DNA from: Benincasa hispida
Taxonomy: Eukaryota > Streptophyta > Magnoliopsida > Cucurbitales > Cucurbitaceae
Assembly: GCF_009727055.1 (NCBI RefSeq)
Contig: NC_052359.1
Span: 20,443,682 to 20,507,681 of the forward strand
Reading direction: 5' to 3'
DNA length: 64,000 nt
The translations under genes were made by a program, and so were the position numbers. Positions 1 through 10,190 of this stretch are shown here, one piece after another. Every line of letters begins with the position of its first letter. Position 1 is the first letter of the stretch. The notes under the pieces were generated by a model. The model worked only from the letters and a program-made list of their open reading frames with translations. It ran no database searches and was not told the origin of the DNA.

Positions 1-129
1 CAAATAACATATAACCACGAGGATTTAGGGCATACATCCCGACACTCATTATGTGATGGGATCGATAAATGTGGTGATTGATGATGTTGATAATGGTTCT
101 GCCTGATAATGAGGAAAATAATTATGTGT

Positions 130-1880
130 TGCCTAATGTTAGTCTATTCAGAGTGACTAGCAAGAAAGTGACCAGGTTGTTCAGAGTGACCAGTGAGAAA
201 GTGAAATTCTTAAGAAGCAGAGGTGCATAGAGAAAGACATCCTTCTGACAGAATTTTTAAGAATCATCTGACGAGCAACATCATCGGTAATCTCCAAGAA
301 GGAGTTACCACTAGAAAGAAGGATAAAGTGGATTGCATTCAAATGACAGAAAACATCTATTACACATCTTCTATTGAACCCAATAACGTCAAGGAAGATT
401 TGATGGATAAATGCTGGTTCATTCCATGCAAGAAGAACTTGGCTAGTTTGCTAGAAATGAAGTTTGCTCTCTTGTTCTTCGTTCTGAGAATGCCAATGTC
501 ATATGAACAAAATGGATATTAAAAAACAATTCGATGAAAATGGTATAGTTACTAGAATCAAGGCTAGGCTTTTTGCTCAGGGGGTACACACAAATTAAAG
601 GCGTTGATTTTGATAAAATGTTTGGCCTTGTAGGAAAACCCGAAGCAATTAGACTCTTCTGGGAATCTCAAGTCTTTTTAAGTTCAAACTATATCAAATA
701 GATGTTAAAGTGCCTTTATAAATGGGTACTACGAAGAGATGTTCATTGAATAACCAAAAGGATTTATTGATCATTTGCCTCAACATGTGTACAAATTGAG
801 GAAGGTTCTATATGACTTAAGACAAGCTCCAAGAACATGGTATGATCGACTAACTAAGTTTGTAATCAATAATGTTTACATAAGGGGTAGAGTTGATAAG
901 AACTTGTTCATAAAGAAACAGTAGGTTAACGTTGTCATAGCACAAATCTATATGGATGATATTGTGTTTGGAAGCTTATCACAAAAAGTGGTGGATTAGT
1001 TTGTGCAACAAATTAAAGATGAGTTTTAGACGAGTATGTTTGGGGAATTAACCTACTTCTTGGGATTCTAGATTAGATAGATAATTCATCTCTCAAAGTA
1101 AATATGCCAAGACTATTGGGAAAAAATTTGGTATTGAATAGGCTTCTGTAAAACGTACCCTTGCTACTACACATATTAAATTATCAAAAGCTCTGAAGGT
1201 AAAAAGTTGATAAGAGTCTCTATCGAAGCTTGATCGAGATTTTATTATATCTCACTACTAGCAGGCCAGACATAGCCTTTGTTATAGGCATCTTGGCTAG
1301 ATATCAATCTTATCCTAAGACAAGTTACTTGCTCAATAACAAAAGAATAATCAAGTACATCAGTGGGACTTGTGAGTATGAAATTCTGTACTCCTTTGAC
1401 ACCAATAGCTCTCTTATTGGTTATCATGGTGTTGACTGTGTTGGTAGCTCAAAAGATAGAAAAGTACTTTAGGAGGATGCTTTAGTAACAATTTGATATC
1501 CTAGTTTAGTAAGAAATAGAACTGTGTTTTCTTGTCTACAATTGAAGCTGAATACATTGCTGCTAGAGGTAGTTGTACACAACTACTAGGATGAAACAAA
1601 TGTTACAGAAATATGACGTTTCACAAGATGTTATGACTCTTTACTGTGACAACTTGAGTGCTATCAATATCTCCAAAAATTCTGTTCAACACAGTAGAAC
1701 GAAACATATTGATATCGACATCACTTCATTAGAGAATTAGTTGAGAACAAGAAAATTACTCTGAAGCATGTTTGTTTAGAGGTTTAAATAGCTGATATTT
1801 TCACAAAACCCCTCGATATCACTCAGTTTGAAACTTTAAGAGCAGCTCTGGGTCTTTGGCTCATCAATTTATAGTAATTA
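130..1880 (+). pseudogene. Degenerate Ty1/copia (SIRE-type) pol: RT and RNase H
   Basis: Remnant of the C-terminal half of a copia polyprotein, which copies element RNA into DNA. In order I can read the pre-RT linker (about 250-470, with NIIGNLQEGV), RT pieces (about 530-1080, with a YMDD-like IYMDD motif near 950), and RNase H (about 1230-1830, with SRPDIAFVIGILARYQ, a C-DNLSAI block near 1650 and HSRTKHIDI near 1690), ending near 1830 with FTKPLDITQFETLRAAL. The HSRTKHID and DNLSAINISKN wording is typical of the SIRE lineage. The longest open piece is 80-99 codons; many stops and frameshifts make it non-functional. The 5' half (gag, protease, integrase) lies outside the window or is lost. 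From 1881 to about 2117 nothing else is recognisable; it is probably the element's 3' untranslated end. Confidence 0.85.
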
Positions 1881-2119
1881 ATGAACTATTTTTGTAGATG
1901 GCTTGGGCACTATGGAATCTCAGGCCCATCTTGATGAATGACAAGATTGGAATCTTAAATGTGGAAACCCATGTTTAAACTAGCAAGTATGTTTAATTAT
2001 ACCTTAAATTTGTTTGATGTTTGGTGGCAGTTAAAATCTAAACTTGGCAAGACAAGATTCGCGCTCGTTCAACTTCCTCTCCATGTTCCTCTATTCAACT
2101 TTTGTGTACAACCATTTCT

Positions 2120-2219
2120 GGGGGCTTCCTATATAAAGAGTTTGGATAAGGCCGGTAAAGAGTTTGAGTGGGGGCATCCTATATAAAGAGTTTGGATAAG
2201 ATCGGACTGCAAAATATTT
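2120..2219 (+). repeat. 50-bp tandem duplication inside LTR fragment
   Basis: Two adjacent copies of a 50-base unit, starting at 2120 and 2170. Each begins with GGGGGC(T/A)TCCTATATAAAG and continues through 'gagtttggataag'. Other LTRs of this family carry the unit once. Confidence 0.8.
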
Positions 2220-3009
2220 AATCTTTTTTTGTAAATTCGTTAATTTATGATATTAATATTTTATAGGATCATCATGTGCAACTTGATCTTAATCTTGAGT
2301 GAGTTATAAATTCCTATATGTGAATTATCATTCTTTGATTTACATGGGTGAGAGTGGCCAAGTTGCCGACTTAATAAACCTACCATTTTTGGGATTTGGC
2401 TAAATGGGGTGCTGAAAACATAACTTCACAAGATAAAATTCACTCATTCCCATATAGGGTAAGTAGATGAGTAATTCCTTTGAGTGCTGATTTCTTGTCT
2501 TGAACAAGAGGCCACTCTCTCATTGGCTCGAAAGGGGCTTAGTTTATGGTCGAACCATAAAGAAATTATTCATTAGAAGAATTGGTGGTACTTAAGGAAA
2601 AAAAAGGTAATTATAGGGGTAAAATGGACTTGACTCAATTGTAATTATGAACACTCTGAAGGATCGACTTTCTTATATTGATTATATCCATGGACATAAC
2701 TTATCCTACAGTTTATAAGAGTTTAACTATGGGTCTATAATGGTTTGCTGTATAGTTAATGAATGAAGGTTAATTTAATTAAAGAGTTTAACTAATTAAT
2801 CTTGGATCATTAGAACTTATAACTTGTAGGTTCATAAGGTCCCCTTACTAGCTCACCATGGATGAACGAGGATCAAATATGCAGAAAGAAAATTTAAAAC
2901 GTTCAATATAAGGAAAAATATTAATTGTATTGGATACAATTAAATACATGTTTTATCATGAAGTTTTTTTGAATGAGATTAAAATTTTAACTTTATAATA
3001 TGGAGAATT

Positions 3010-3150
3010 AATTTATTTGAATGAGATTCAAATAAATAAATTGTTTAATTTGAATGAGATTCAAATTAAATAGATAATGGGAGAATTAAATTTATTTGAA
3101 TGTAATTATAGTAATTAATTTTTTTTTTAAATTTGAATGAGATTCAAATT
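3010..3150. repeat. Three copies of a short imperfect palindrome
   Basis: TTTGAATGAGATTCAAA occurs near 3016, 3048 and 3131 in AT-rich LTR sequence. Each copy is an inverted repeat (TTTGAAT/ATTCAAA) with a 3-base centre. The function is unknown; it lies about 150-300 bases upstream of the TATA box. Confidence 0.75.
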
Positions 3151-3303
3151 AAAGAGATATTATAGAGAATAAATATTTATACGAATTAAATATTTAAAAC
3201 ATTTTAACATGAGATATTAAATGGGTAGTTATCCTTTAATTGATATAATTTAAAATCTTTGCAAAGAGGTTATCCTAAAAGGATTAGGAGTTATGCAATA
3301 GAG

Positions 3304-3316
3304 TTTTATAAATAGG
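3304..3316 (+). promoter_or_regulatory. TATA box of copia LTR
   Basis: TTTTATAAATAGG is a good plant TATA box. It is followed about 30 bases later by 'catggaacacaacactac', a likely transcription start region. This would be the U3/R boundary of the LTR. Confidence 0.55.
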
Positions 3317-3699
3317 TTCCTAGGGAGTCCTCATGGAACACAACACTACAGCTTAATCTCTACAACCATTATGCACAGATTCTCTACAAGAAAATTCTCT
3401 CAATTTTTAGAGAAGTCTCTCTGAAAATTCTCCTTCCCCATTCAAGAGCGGTTCCTACAAGTCGATTCCTTGCCAGATTCATAACGAAGAAGATCTCATG
3501 GAAAAGGAAGGCTTAAAGGAGAAGACTATCAGGTTGAGGAGAAGATTTTGTTGCAGTTGTGGATTGGCAAAGGTATGATGCTTAACTTTCTAATTTTTAT
3601 ATTTTAATTCTTTCAAGAAATCGAAGAATGTGATCACATGCTTCCACTGGGATTCCATCCCTTCAGTTCAAATGATGCTTCCCCTGTCCATGTTCCTCC

Positions 3700-5891
3700 T
3701 GTTGGGGATGATGTCTTAAACTCTCGTTAAGTCCTATAGTTTGTAAACACAGTTTTGAACAGATGCTTGTGATGTCATAATATATGATATTTTCTTCATT
3801 TTTATCTATGAACATTGGATGTTTTATTTAATTTACCACAAACCAATAGACTAAGATTCCTGGTTGTCATTTGTAGCTTAAGCATGTATGTGGAGACATA
3901 CAGATGGATACTACCTTAAGTGATAACCAAAATGGTGTGTAGTATATGGATATAGGAGGGAAACCTTATCATTGTAACACTACGGATGCGGCCCACTTTG
4001 TAGAATAGTTACAAGCGTTGTGATTGCTACAGATGGTTTGATCCTGATCATTCATTTGGAGACATGCAAGCCGGGGTGTCCTATATAAAGGAATTTGTAT
4101 AAGACCGGACCACAAAGTGTTTTAGTCTCGTTATATAACGCCGTTCATGACAGAGACTTCACTTCATTAGGATGACCATAGGTAACATGACCTCAATCCT
4201 GAGTGAGTTGGGAACTCCTACCTCTGAGGGTGGTCCTTTGATTTACATGGGTGCAAGTGGCCAGATCGCCGACTCAAACCTACCACTTTAGGGATTCGTC
4301 TGATTTGGGAGTTAGGAACTCGGCTACACAAGATGGAATTCACTTCTTCTCCGAAATAGGGATGAGTAGATAGATTGCTCTCTTAAAGGCTGATTCTGGG
4401 GCTTGAATGATGTGGCGCCACACACCTTCTCATAGCCCGAGAGATGTCCACACATAGTAGGACTATGTTGTATTGTTCATTAGAGGGATCAGTGGTACTT
4501 AAGGAGTTAGATGTAACTATAGGGGCAAAACGGTAAATTGGCTCAGCTGTACTTACGAGCATCTGTGAAGGATTATCGTACTGTTGATTGGTTATATCCG
4601 ATGGACACAGAAATATATCTGTGGTAAGAAGATTGTAACTGTCGGTCTTTAGTGGAATGCATGGCAGTTAACGGATGATGGATTTCGTGGCTAAAGAGTT
4701 TAGTCAGCTATTCACATACCATTGGAGCTTCGAGCCATAGGTCCATAAGGTCCCCTTGGTAGCTCAATGGATTCAAGTTGAGAATCAGTTTTTGGGTCAG
4801 TTTGAAGTGTTCAAATTGACAAGAGGGAGTTCGATTATATATGATATGATTGAATTGGTCAATTATATATGATATGGTTGACATAATGTATGAGATACAT
4901 TAATTGGAGAAAATGATATAAATATGATTTATATCCAGTGGAGGAGAAAAAGACTATGGTTCATATGTTGCATTTGATGTAATATTAAACCATAGGTTAA
5001 TGAATATAATATGATTATATTTATTATTTAATTTTGACAATTATAGGATAATTATGCCAGTTTTTTCTCCGTAACTGCATGAGATAGTGGGAGGTTGCAT
5101 TCAGTTTCAGACAGTCGCTCATGAGTAGTGTATACTTCCTATCACATAGCAGACCGAGATCCTACACGATAGCTCAACGTTTCTAAATGATCATATACAC
5201 GTGCGCAGTTTACTAAACGATCACATAGGATTTGCTAAACGATCATCTAGCTTTTTCCTAAACGATCGCGTGCCCAAACGTTTACTAAACGATCGTCTAT
5301 ACGATCGTGACAGTTTTACTAAACGATCATCTAGCTTTTTCCTAAACGATCGCGTGCCCGAACGTTTACTAAACGATCCTCTATACGATCGTGACAGTTT
5401 TACTAAACGATCGTGTACCTCTTCGTAAACGATTAAGCATCGTCTATACGATAGACACCTAACTTCTCCCACTTGCTTTGTCGTGGTATACGATTGTGAT
5501 TTCCTCCTTCCCTCTACCAAATACAACAGAGCCCACACCTCATGGATTCTCACACTAAGAATACCGAGGGTTCCAACTGGTGATGTCTTCCTTGCTGCCG
5601 TGTTCGTGAGGAGGTCGTTCGTTGGTAGATGATTTGGTGGATGATAGCTTGAACACTCTCAGCGAGAGCGAGAAGAGCAGTCCTTAGACGAGAATGAGAT
5701 TTGAGGTGAAGAAGGGTTCTTCAACTAGTATGTATTTCGTTCTCTTGTTGTTTAAAGTTTCAAAGCATGTCTGTAATTTATTGTCAAATGCATATCTAGT
5801 CTATTAGATTGTGAATGCGGTAATTATGTCACAATGAGTTTCGAACGATCTCGCTTCCTCTTAGAGGTACTCTTTGATAAGAGTTCCTTTA
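3700..5891 (+). mobile_element. Solo copia LTR with 5-bp target duplications
   Basis: A complete 2,192-bp LTR starts TGTTGGGGATG and ends TTCCTTTA (family ending CCTTCA). It is flanked by the perfect 5-bp direct repeat CCTCC at 3695-3699 and 5892-5896. No primer-binding site or internal coding sequence follows, so this is a solo LTR, left when the two LTRs of a full element recombined. It aligns block by block with the LTRs at 18719-20473 and 44318-46398. An array of ACGATCG-type motifs lies at about 5185-5460. Confidence 0.9.
5235..5402 (+). repeat. 84-bp tandem repeat of AAACGATCG-type motifs
   Basis: Two 84-base units start at 5235 and 5319, with a partial third from 5403. Each contains several copies of 'taaacgatc' or 'atacgatcg'. 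The same motif type fills the equivalent part of the other LTRs in this window. Confidence 0.85.
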
Positions 5892-5896
5892 CCTCC

Positions 5897-6130
5897 TACT
5901 TGTAAATCCACTCATTCAGAAGTGAAATAGAATGTTTTATTTTCCATGCGAAGTGTTCCGTTGGATGATGTCTCGTTTCATTATGAGGAAGTGACAAGTG
6001 TATGGAAATATATGGTAAAGAGATAACATGTTAATGAAAAAGAATTATCTGATTGTACCTTAGACTTTCTAGAGATTATGGAATTGATTGTAAAAGTCGA
6101 GTTGGTGAAAAAATGAGTTGAATGTTGGGC
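5897..6130. other. Unassigned DNA flanking the solo LTR
   Basis: Continues from the sequence before 3695 once the solo LTR is removed. I see no ORF, known repeat or RNA gene here. The left limit of the neighbouring MULE is not defined, so part of this may belong to that element. Confidence 0.3.
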
Positions 6131-6689
6131 CTTACCATTCTCAAATTATTCGAGAGTTCACAGCTAGTCTTCTTTGTGACTTTAAAAAGTCTGGTAGTCT
6201 TGATTTTTGAGAAATTTGTACGGATGACCCAATTCTTGGGTCCAAAATGTCAAATGACCCATTTTTGAAAAATAATGTCAATTGACCCTCTGCTGACATC
6301 ATTGCCATATACCAAACCCTTACACTAGCCACACGAGGTAAATCTCGCTCTCATCTGATTAAACGCTCTCGCTCTCTCTTGAAATTCCCGATTTTATGTG
6401 ATTGCTCATCAATGTACGAATGATTTGATAATTTTCACGACAAAAACCTCAAATAAAATCAATAATACATAAACACAATACAATGGTGATTTCTTTAAAC
6501 TCTAAAGTCCATTTCAAAGGTGATTACTTCTCTGGTTTTTGATCGTGTTTTGTTGAACGAAGATTTCCAAGACGAGGTTTTTTCAGAACGGAACAGATTT
6601 TTCAGAAAGGTGTTTCATTCTTTTGAGTCTATTTAATTATTTTTGCTGTGTTATTTTTGGAAAGGTAGTATTACAAAATTTTGTATTGG

Positions 6690-6850
6690 GAGAGAGTTAG
6701 AAAGAGAAAGAGTAAGAGAGAGAGCAAGAGTAAGAGAGAGAGCGAGATTACGAGAGAGAGCGAGATTTTGAGAGAGAGCGAAATTTTGAGAGTGAGATTT
6801 TGAGAGAGAGCGAGATTAAGAGAGGGAGCGAGATTGAGAGTGAGAGTACA
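6690..6850 (+). repeat. GAGA-rich low-complexity tract, inverted partner at 9720-9880
   Basis: Runs of 'gagagagagcgagattttgag'-like units lie just upstream of the transposase start. The reverse complement of the same unit ('ctctctcaaaatctcgctct') fills 9720-9880, downstream of the gene. The two tracts bracket the transposase as an inverted pair. Confidence 0.8.
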
Positions 6851-9250
6851 CTTCAATTGCTTGTACAACTTAATGAAAAATGTTCTATTGATTTGTAGGA
6901 TGACAGAAAAGCATCTACTTATTCGATATGGAGGTAATTGGGATGAGAATGAAAGTTTGTATATTGGGGGACAGCTGACAGGAATCATTGTGCCTCATAC
7001 ATTGAAGTTTGAAGAACTTAAATCTCGCATTTATTGGGTTACAAATGTTAGTTCTTCTGAGTTTGATCTTATACTGAAAGTTAAATATAAGCTTGAATTT
7101 GAAGCACCTCCACAATGCATAAAGAATGATGATGATGTTTGCGTCCTTCTTTTGCATAAAGAGCTTAGTAGACTTCAGATAGCTGTAACGTTGAAATCTA
7201 ATCAGGTCGAAAATATTGGAATGAGGTTTGGAAATGTGAGTTATGATGATACGACTGTGGACAGACAATACGAGGAATCGTAGCAGTTTCGTCGGAAGAG
7301 GATGATATTCCATTGTCTACCGAAACTGTACTATCGACATTCGATACATGGATTGTGGTTCTTCAGTGGATGTGAATGAGCAACTAGTAAAATTGAATGA
7401 AATGAATCGTGATCATGGAGATGTGCGTCATTCTACAGCAGCTTCAGTAGTTCCACCAGCTGTGTCTTCAAGTCATAGGATAGAGTTGATTATGTCTGGA
7501 ACCTTTTCATCTGGGATAGAGGACGGTAAAGTTGATCAAATATTTTTGAGCAAAAAGGACTTGAAAATGAGATTATCTATTCTGTCCATCAACTAAAATT
7601 TTGAATTTAAGATCAGGAAATCAACCAAATCTCTGTTCACTGTCAAATGTATTAGGGAGACATGTAAGTGGAGCCTTCGTGCAGTCAAAATGGAAGGGTC
7701 TGATATATTCAAGATCACAAAGTATTGTAGTTTGCACACATGTTCCATTGGAATTCTGAATCATGACCATAGACAAGCAACTGCTACAGTTGTTGGTCAG
7801 TTCATTAAAGATAAATTCATGGGCATAGCTATTTATAAACCTTGTCATATCGTTGAGAATATGAGGAGAGATTATGGTGTGAACATAAGTTATGATAAAG
7901 CGTTGCGTGCAAGGGAAGCCGCGTATGATCTCACTAGAGGTACTCCATAATACTCATACTCCATACTACATGCTTATGGAGAAGCGTTAAAAATAGAGAA
8001 TCTGGGTACAGTCTTTGAGATCGAACTTAAAGATGAGGTGCATTTTAAGTATATTTTTATGGAGTTAGGGCCTTGTATTAGAGGTTTCGCAAGCTATCGA
8101 CCTTGTATTATTGGTGGGTCACACTTGAAAAGAAAATACAAAGGCACCATGTTGGTTGCGGTTTCTATGGATAGGAACAATCAATTATACCCACTAGCAT
8201 ATACAATAGTGAACAATGAAATCGATCGATCATGGAAATGGTTTATGTCAAATGTGAAATGTAGTATTAGAGAACTCGATAATTTGGTGTTTGTGTCTAA
8301 TCGAATGGTATCTATTGGCAATGCTATTCGTGCATTTTTTCCCATAGAATTTCATGGATTGTGAACATGGCATATAGAACAAAATCTGGTTACAAACTTT
8401 AAGGATAACACGACCGTTGGGATATTTAGAAATGCAGCAAGGGCATTTCGCATGATAGAGTCCCAGACAAAATGGGACGAACTCCAATCGTAGTTTTCGA
8501 GACGGTGCTGTCACGAAATATTTGGAAGACATCGGTCTTCAAAGGTGGGCATGAGTTTACCAAATAGAACGAAGATATGATAACATGACATCTAACAGTG
8601 CAGAGTGTTTCAATTCGTTAACTAAAGAGTAACGACTATTGCCCATAGTATGCTTGATTGAACATGTTAGAGGAATGCTCCAATCGTGGTTCTATGAACG
8701 GAGGAATTACTAGGCATCTCGAACGACATTGAACTCTGACTACTGTGAAACCCGATTGGCAAGTGAGGTCGATAAGGGCAGACGATATCGGTTTGAGTCT
8801 ATTGATTGTTATTGGGTACACGTGCGAGATAATCGATTAGACAGTATTGTCAATCTTCACACTAAGAAATGCAAGTATAAGAAATTTGACTCACTTGGTA
8901 TCCTATGTTCACATGCAATTGTTGCTGCCAAGGAACGAAATATACCCATCCATAGTCTTTGCAATCAATTTTATACAGTGGACTCCCTAATGACTGCGTA
9001 TGCAGAGCCTATAAATTCACTTGGCCATATATCTGAATGGAAGAGACCTCCTGGATATGTAGAAAAGATTATCCTTTCTCCAAAGTTTGTGGCATAAGCC
9101 GGGTGATAGAGAGTGAGAAGAATACCATCTAGAGGAGAATTTCGCAGAAAAATAAAATATGTTCGGTGTGGGAATTATGGGCATAATCGACAAAATTGTA
9201 TCGAACCACTTACAACCATGTGACGTGTTGAAAACGCCAGGGACTGTGAC
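6834..9250 (+). pseudogene. MuDR/MURA-like transposase, inactivated
   Basis: Transposase of a Mutator-like element. The likely natural start is the ATG at 6900 (MTEKHLLIRYGG), or an in-frame one upstream. Order of parts: N-terminal MuDR domain (6900-7280); linker (7348-7596, another frame); zinc-binding MuDR segment (about 7600-7850, KSTKSLFTVKC...CKWSLRA, C-H-type residues); MULE catalytic domain (8038-8500, SYRPCIIGGSHLKRKYKGT); SWIM zinc finger (8729-9097, C48, C60, H62 of that piece); and a C-terminal zinc knuckle near 9150-9210 (RCGNYGHNRQNC). Frameshifts lie near 7284-7348 and about 8400-8730, with stops at 7594, 7948, 8362 and others. The catalytic Asp of the usual DGTHLK motif is Gly (GGSHLK), the later DR motif reads NR, and the SWIM CxC reads CKY. 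It cannot be functional. Confidence 0.88.
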
Positions 9251-9339
9251 ACAAACACGCCTCATCTAGTTTAGTTTGTAACTAACTTGTAACATTTCAT
9301 TTGTTATAAATACCATTAATCAGTTTTTCATACGTCATA

Positions 9340-9490
9340 CTTGAACATACTCGTAACATACTTCATACTTTTTCATACTTGTAACATACTTCATACTTTT
9401 TCATACTTGTAACATACTTCATACTTTTTCATACTTGTAACATACTTCATACTTTTTCATACTTCATACTTGTAACACTTCATACTTCAT
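9340..9490 (+). repeat. 28-bp tandem repeat
   Basis: Units beginning 'tcatacttgtaacatact' start at 9373, 9401 and 9429, giving a 28-base period, with decayed units on both sides. It lies just downstream of the transposase. Confidence 0.85.
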
Positions 9491-10190
9491 ACTTTCATCT
9501 TGTAAACAAAAAACAATAACAACCTGGAGTATTTCTATAATAGCAATCTTCATACTCTCCCAATCTTCATATTCTCTCCATCTTCATACTCTCTCAATCT
9601 TCATACTTGTAACAAAAAACAATAACTTCATACTCTCTCAATGTTCATACTTGTAACAAAAAACAACAACTTCATACTCTCTTAATCTTCATACTTGTAA
9701 CAAAAAATAATAACTTCATACTCTCTCAATCCCGCTTTCTCAATCTCACTCTCTCTCAAAATCTCGCTCTCTCAATCTTGTTCTCTCTCAAAATCTCGCT
9801 CTCTCAATCTCGTTCTCTCTCAAAATCTCGCTCTCAAAATCTCGCTCTCTCTCAAAATCTCGCTCTCTCAATTTTTAAACTTTGAACCTTGAACCATATA
9901 TTGTTCTACATATCATTGATATAATGAAAAGAGCAGTAGCTCAATTATACATGTTCTGATAAAATTATGATATTGAACTTTGAACTTTGAACTTACATAA
10001 AAAATAGATGTTCAATTATACCATGAAAAGAGTAGTAGCTCCATTATACATAAAAAATAAATATTTTTACATACATAGAAAATAAAAGTTTTTACATATA
10101 TAAAAAATACATGTTCTATACACTTAAAAAATATGGAGTGTTTGCCCATAATTGACATGCTAACTGCATCCTATATTCACTCATCTTCTC
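9491..10190. other. Low-complexity spacer between convergent MULE genes
   Basis: Contains decayed 'cttcatactctctcaat' repeats (9540-9720), the CTCT tract at 9720-9880, and AT-rich DNA with two imperfect copies of 'atgaaaagagcagtagctc' (near 9925 and 10025). No coding sequence seen. It probably holds the 3' untranslated ends and terminators of both genes. Confidence 0.6.

Larger units (their letters stand above)
2118..3665 (+). mobile_element. 5'-truncated copia LTR fragment
   Basis: Similar along its length to the longer LTRs at 3700-5891, 18719-20473 and 44318-46398. Shared blocks, in the same order, include the 'cctatataaagagtttg' region, the 'gagagtggccaagttgccgac' type block near 2350, the 'gggtaagtagatga' block near 2458, and the AT-rich stretch near 2760-3200. 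The start of the LTR (about 390 bases) is missing. The 3' end is near 'tcccttca' at 3665, the usual terminus of this family. It carries a TATA box and palindromic repeats listed separately. No primer site follows it, so it is a relic and not the 5' LTR of an adjacent element. Confidence 0.7.

Noticed and set aside
5221..5553. 110-codon minus-strand ORF with repeated DDRLVKLSRSYR segments
   Set aside because: Produced by the 84-bp tandem repeat in a solo LTR; the overlapping opposite frame is also open, as expected for a repeat, not a gene.
6671..7313. Minus-strand ORFs rich in Leu/Ser and a 132-codon ORF
   Set aside because: Arise from the GAGA tract and the antisense strand of the transposase.
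9300..9900. Regular repeats considered as a CRISPR-like array
   Set aside because: Units are directly adjacent without unique spacers, and the context is a plant transposon.
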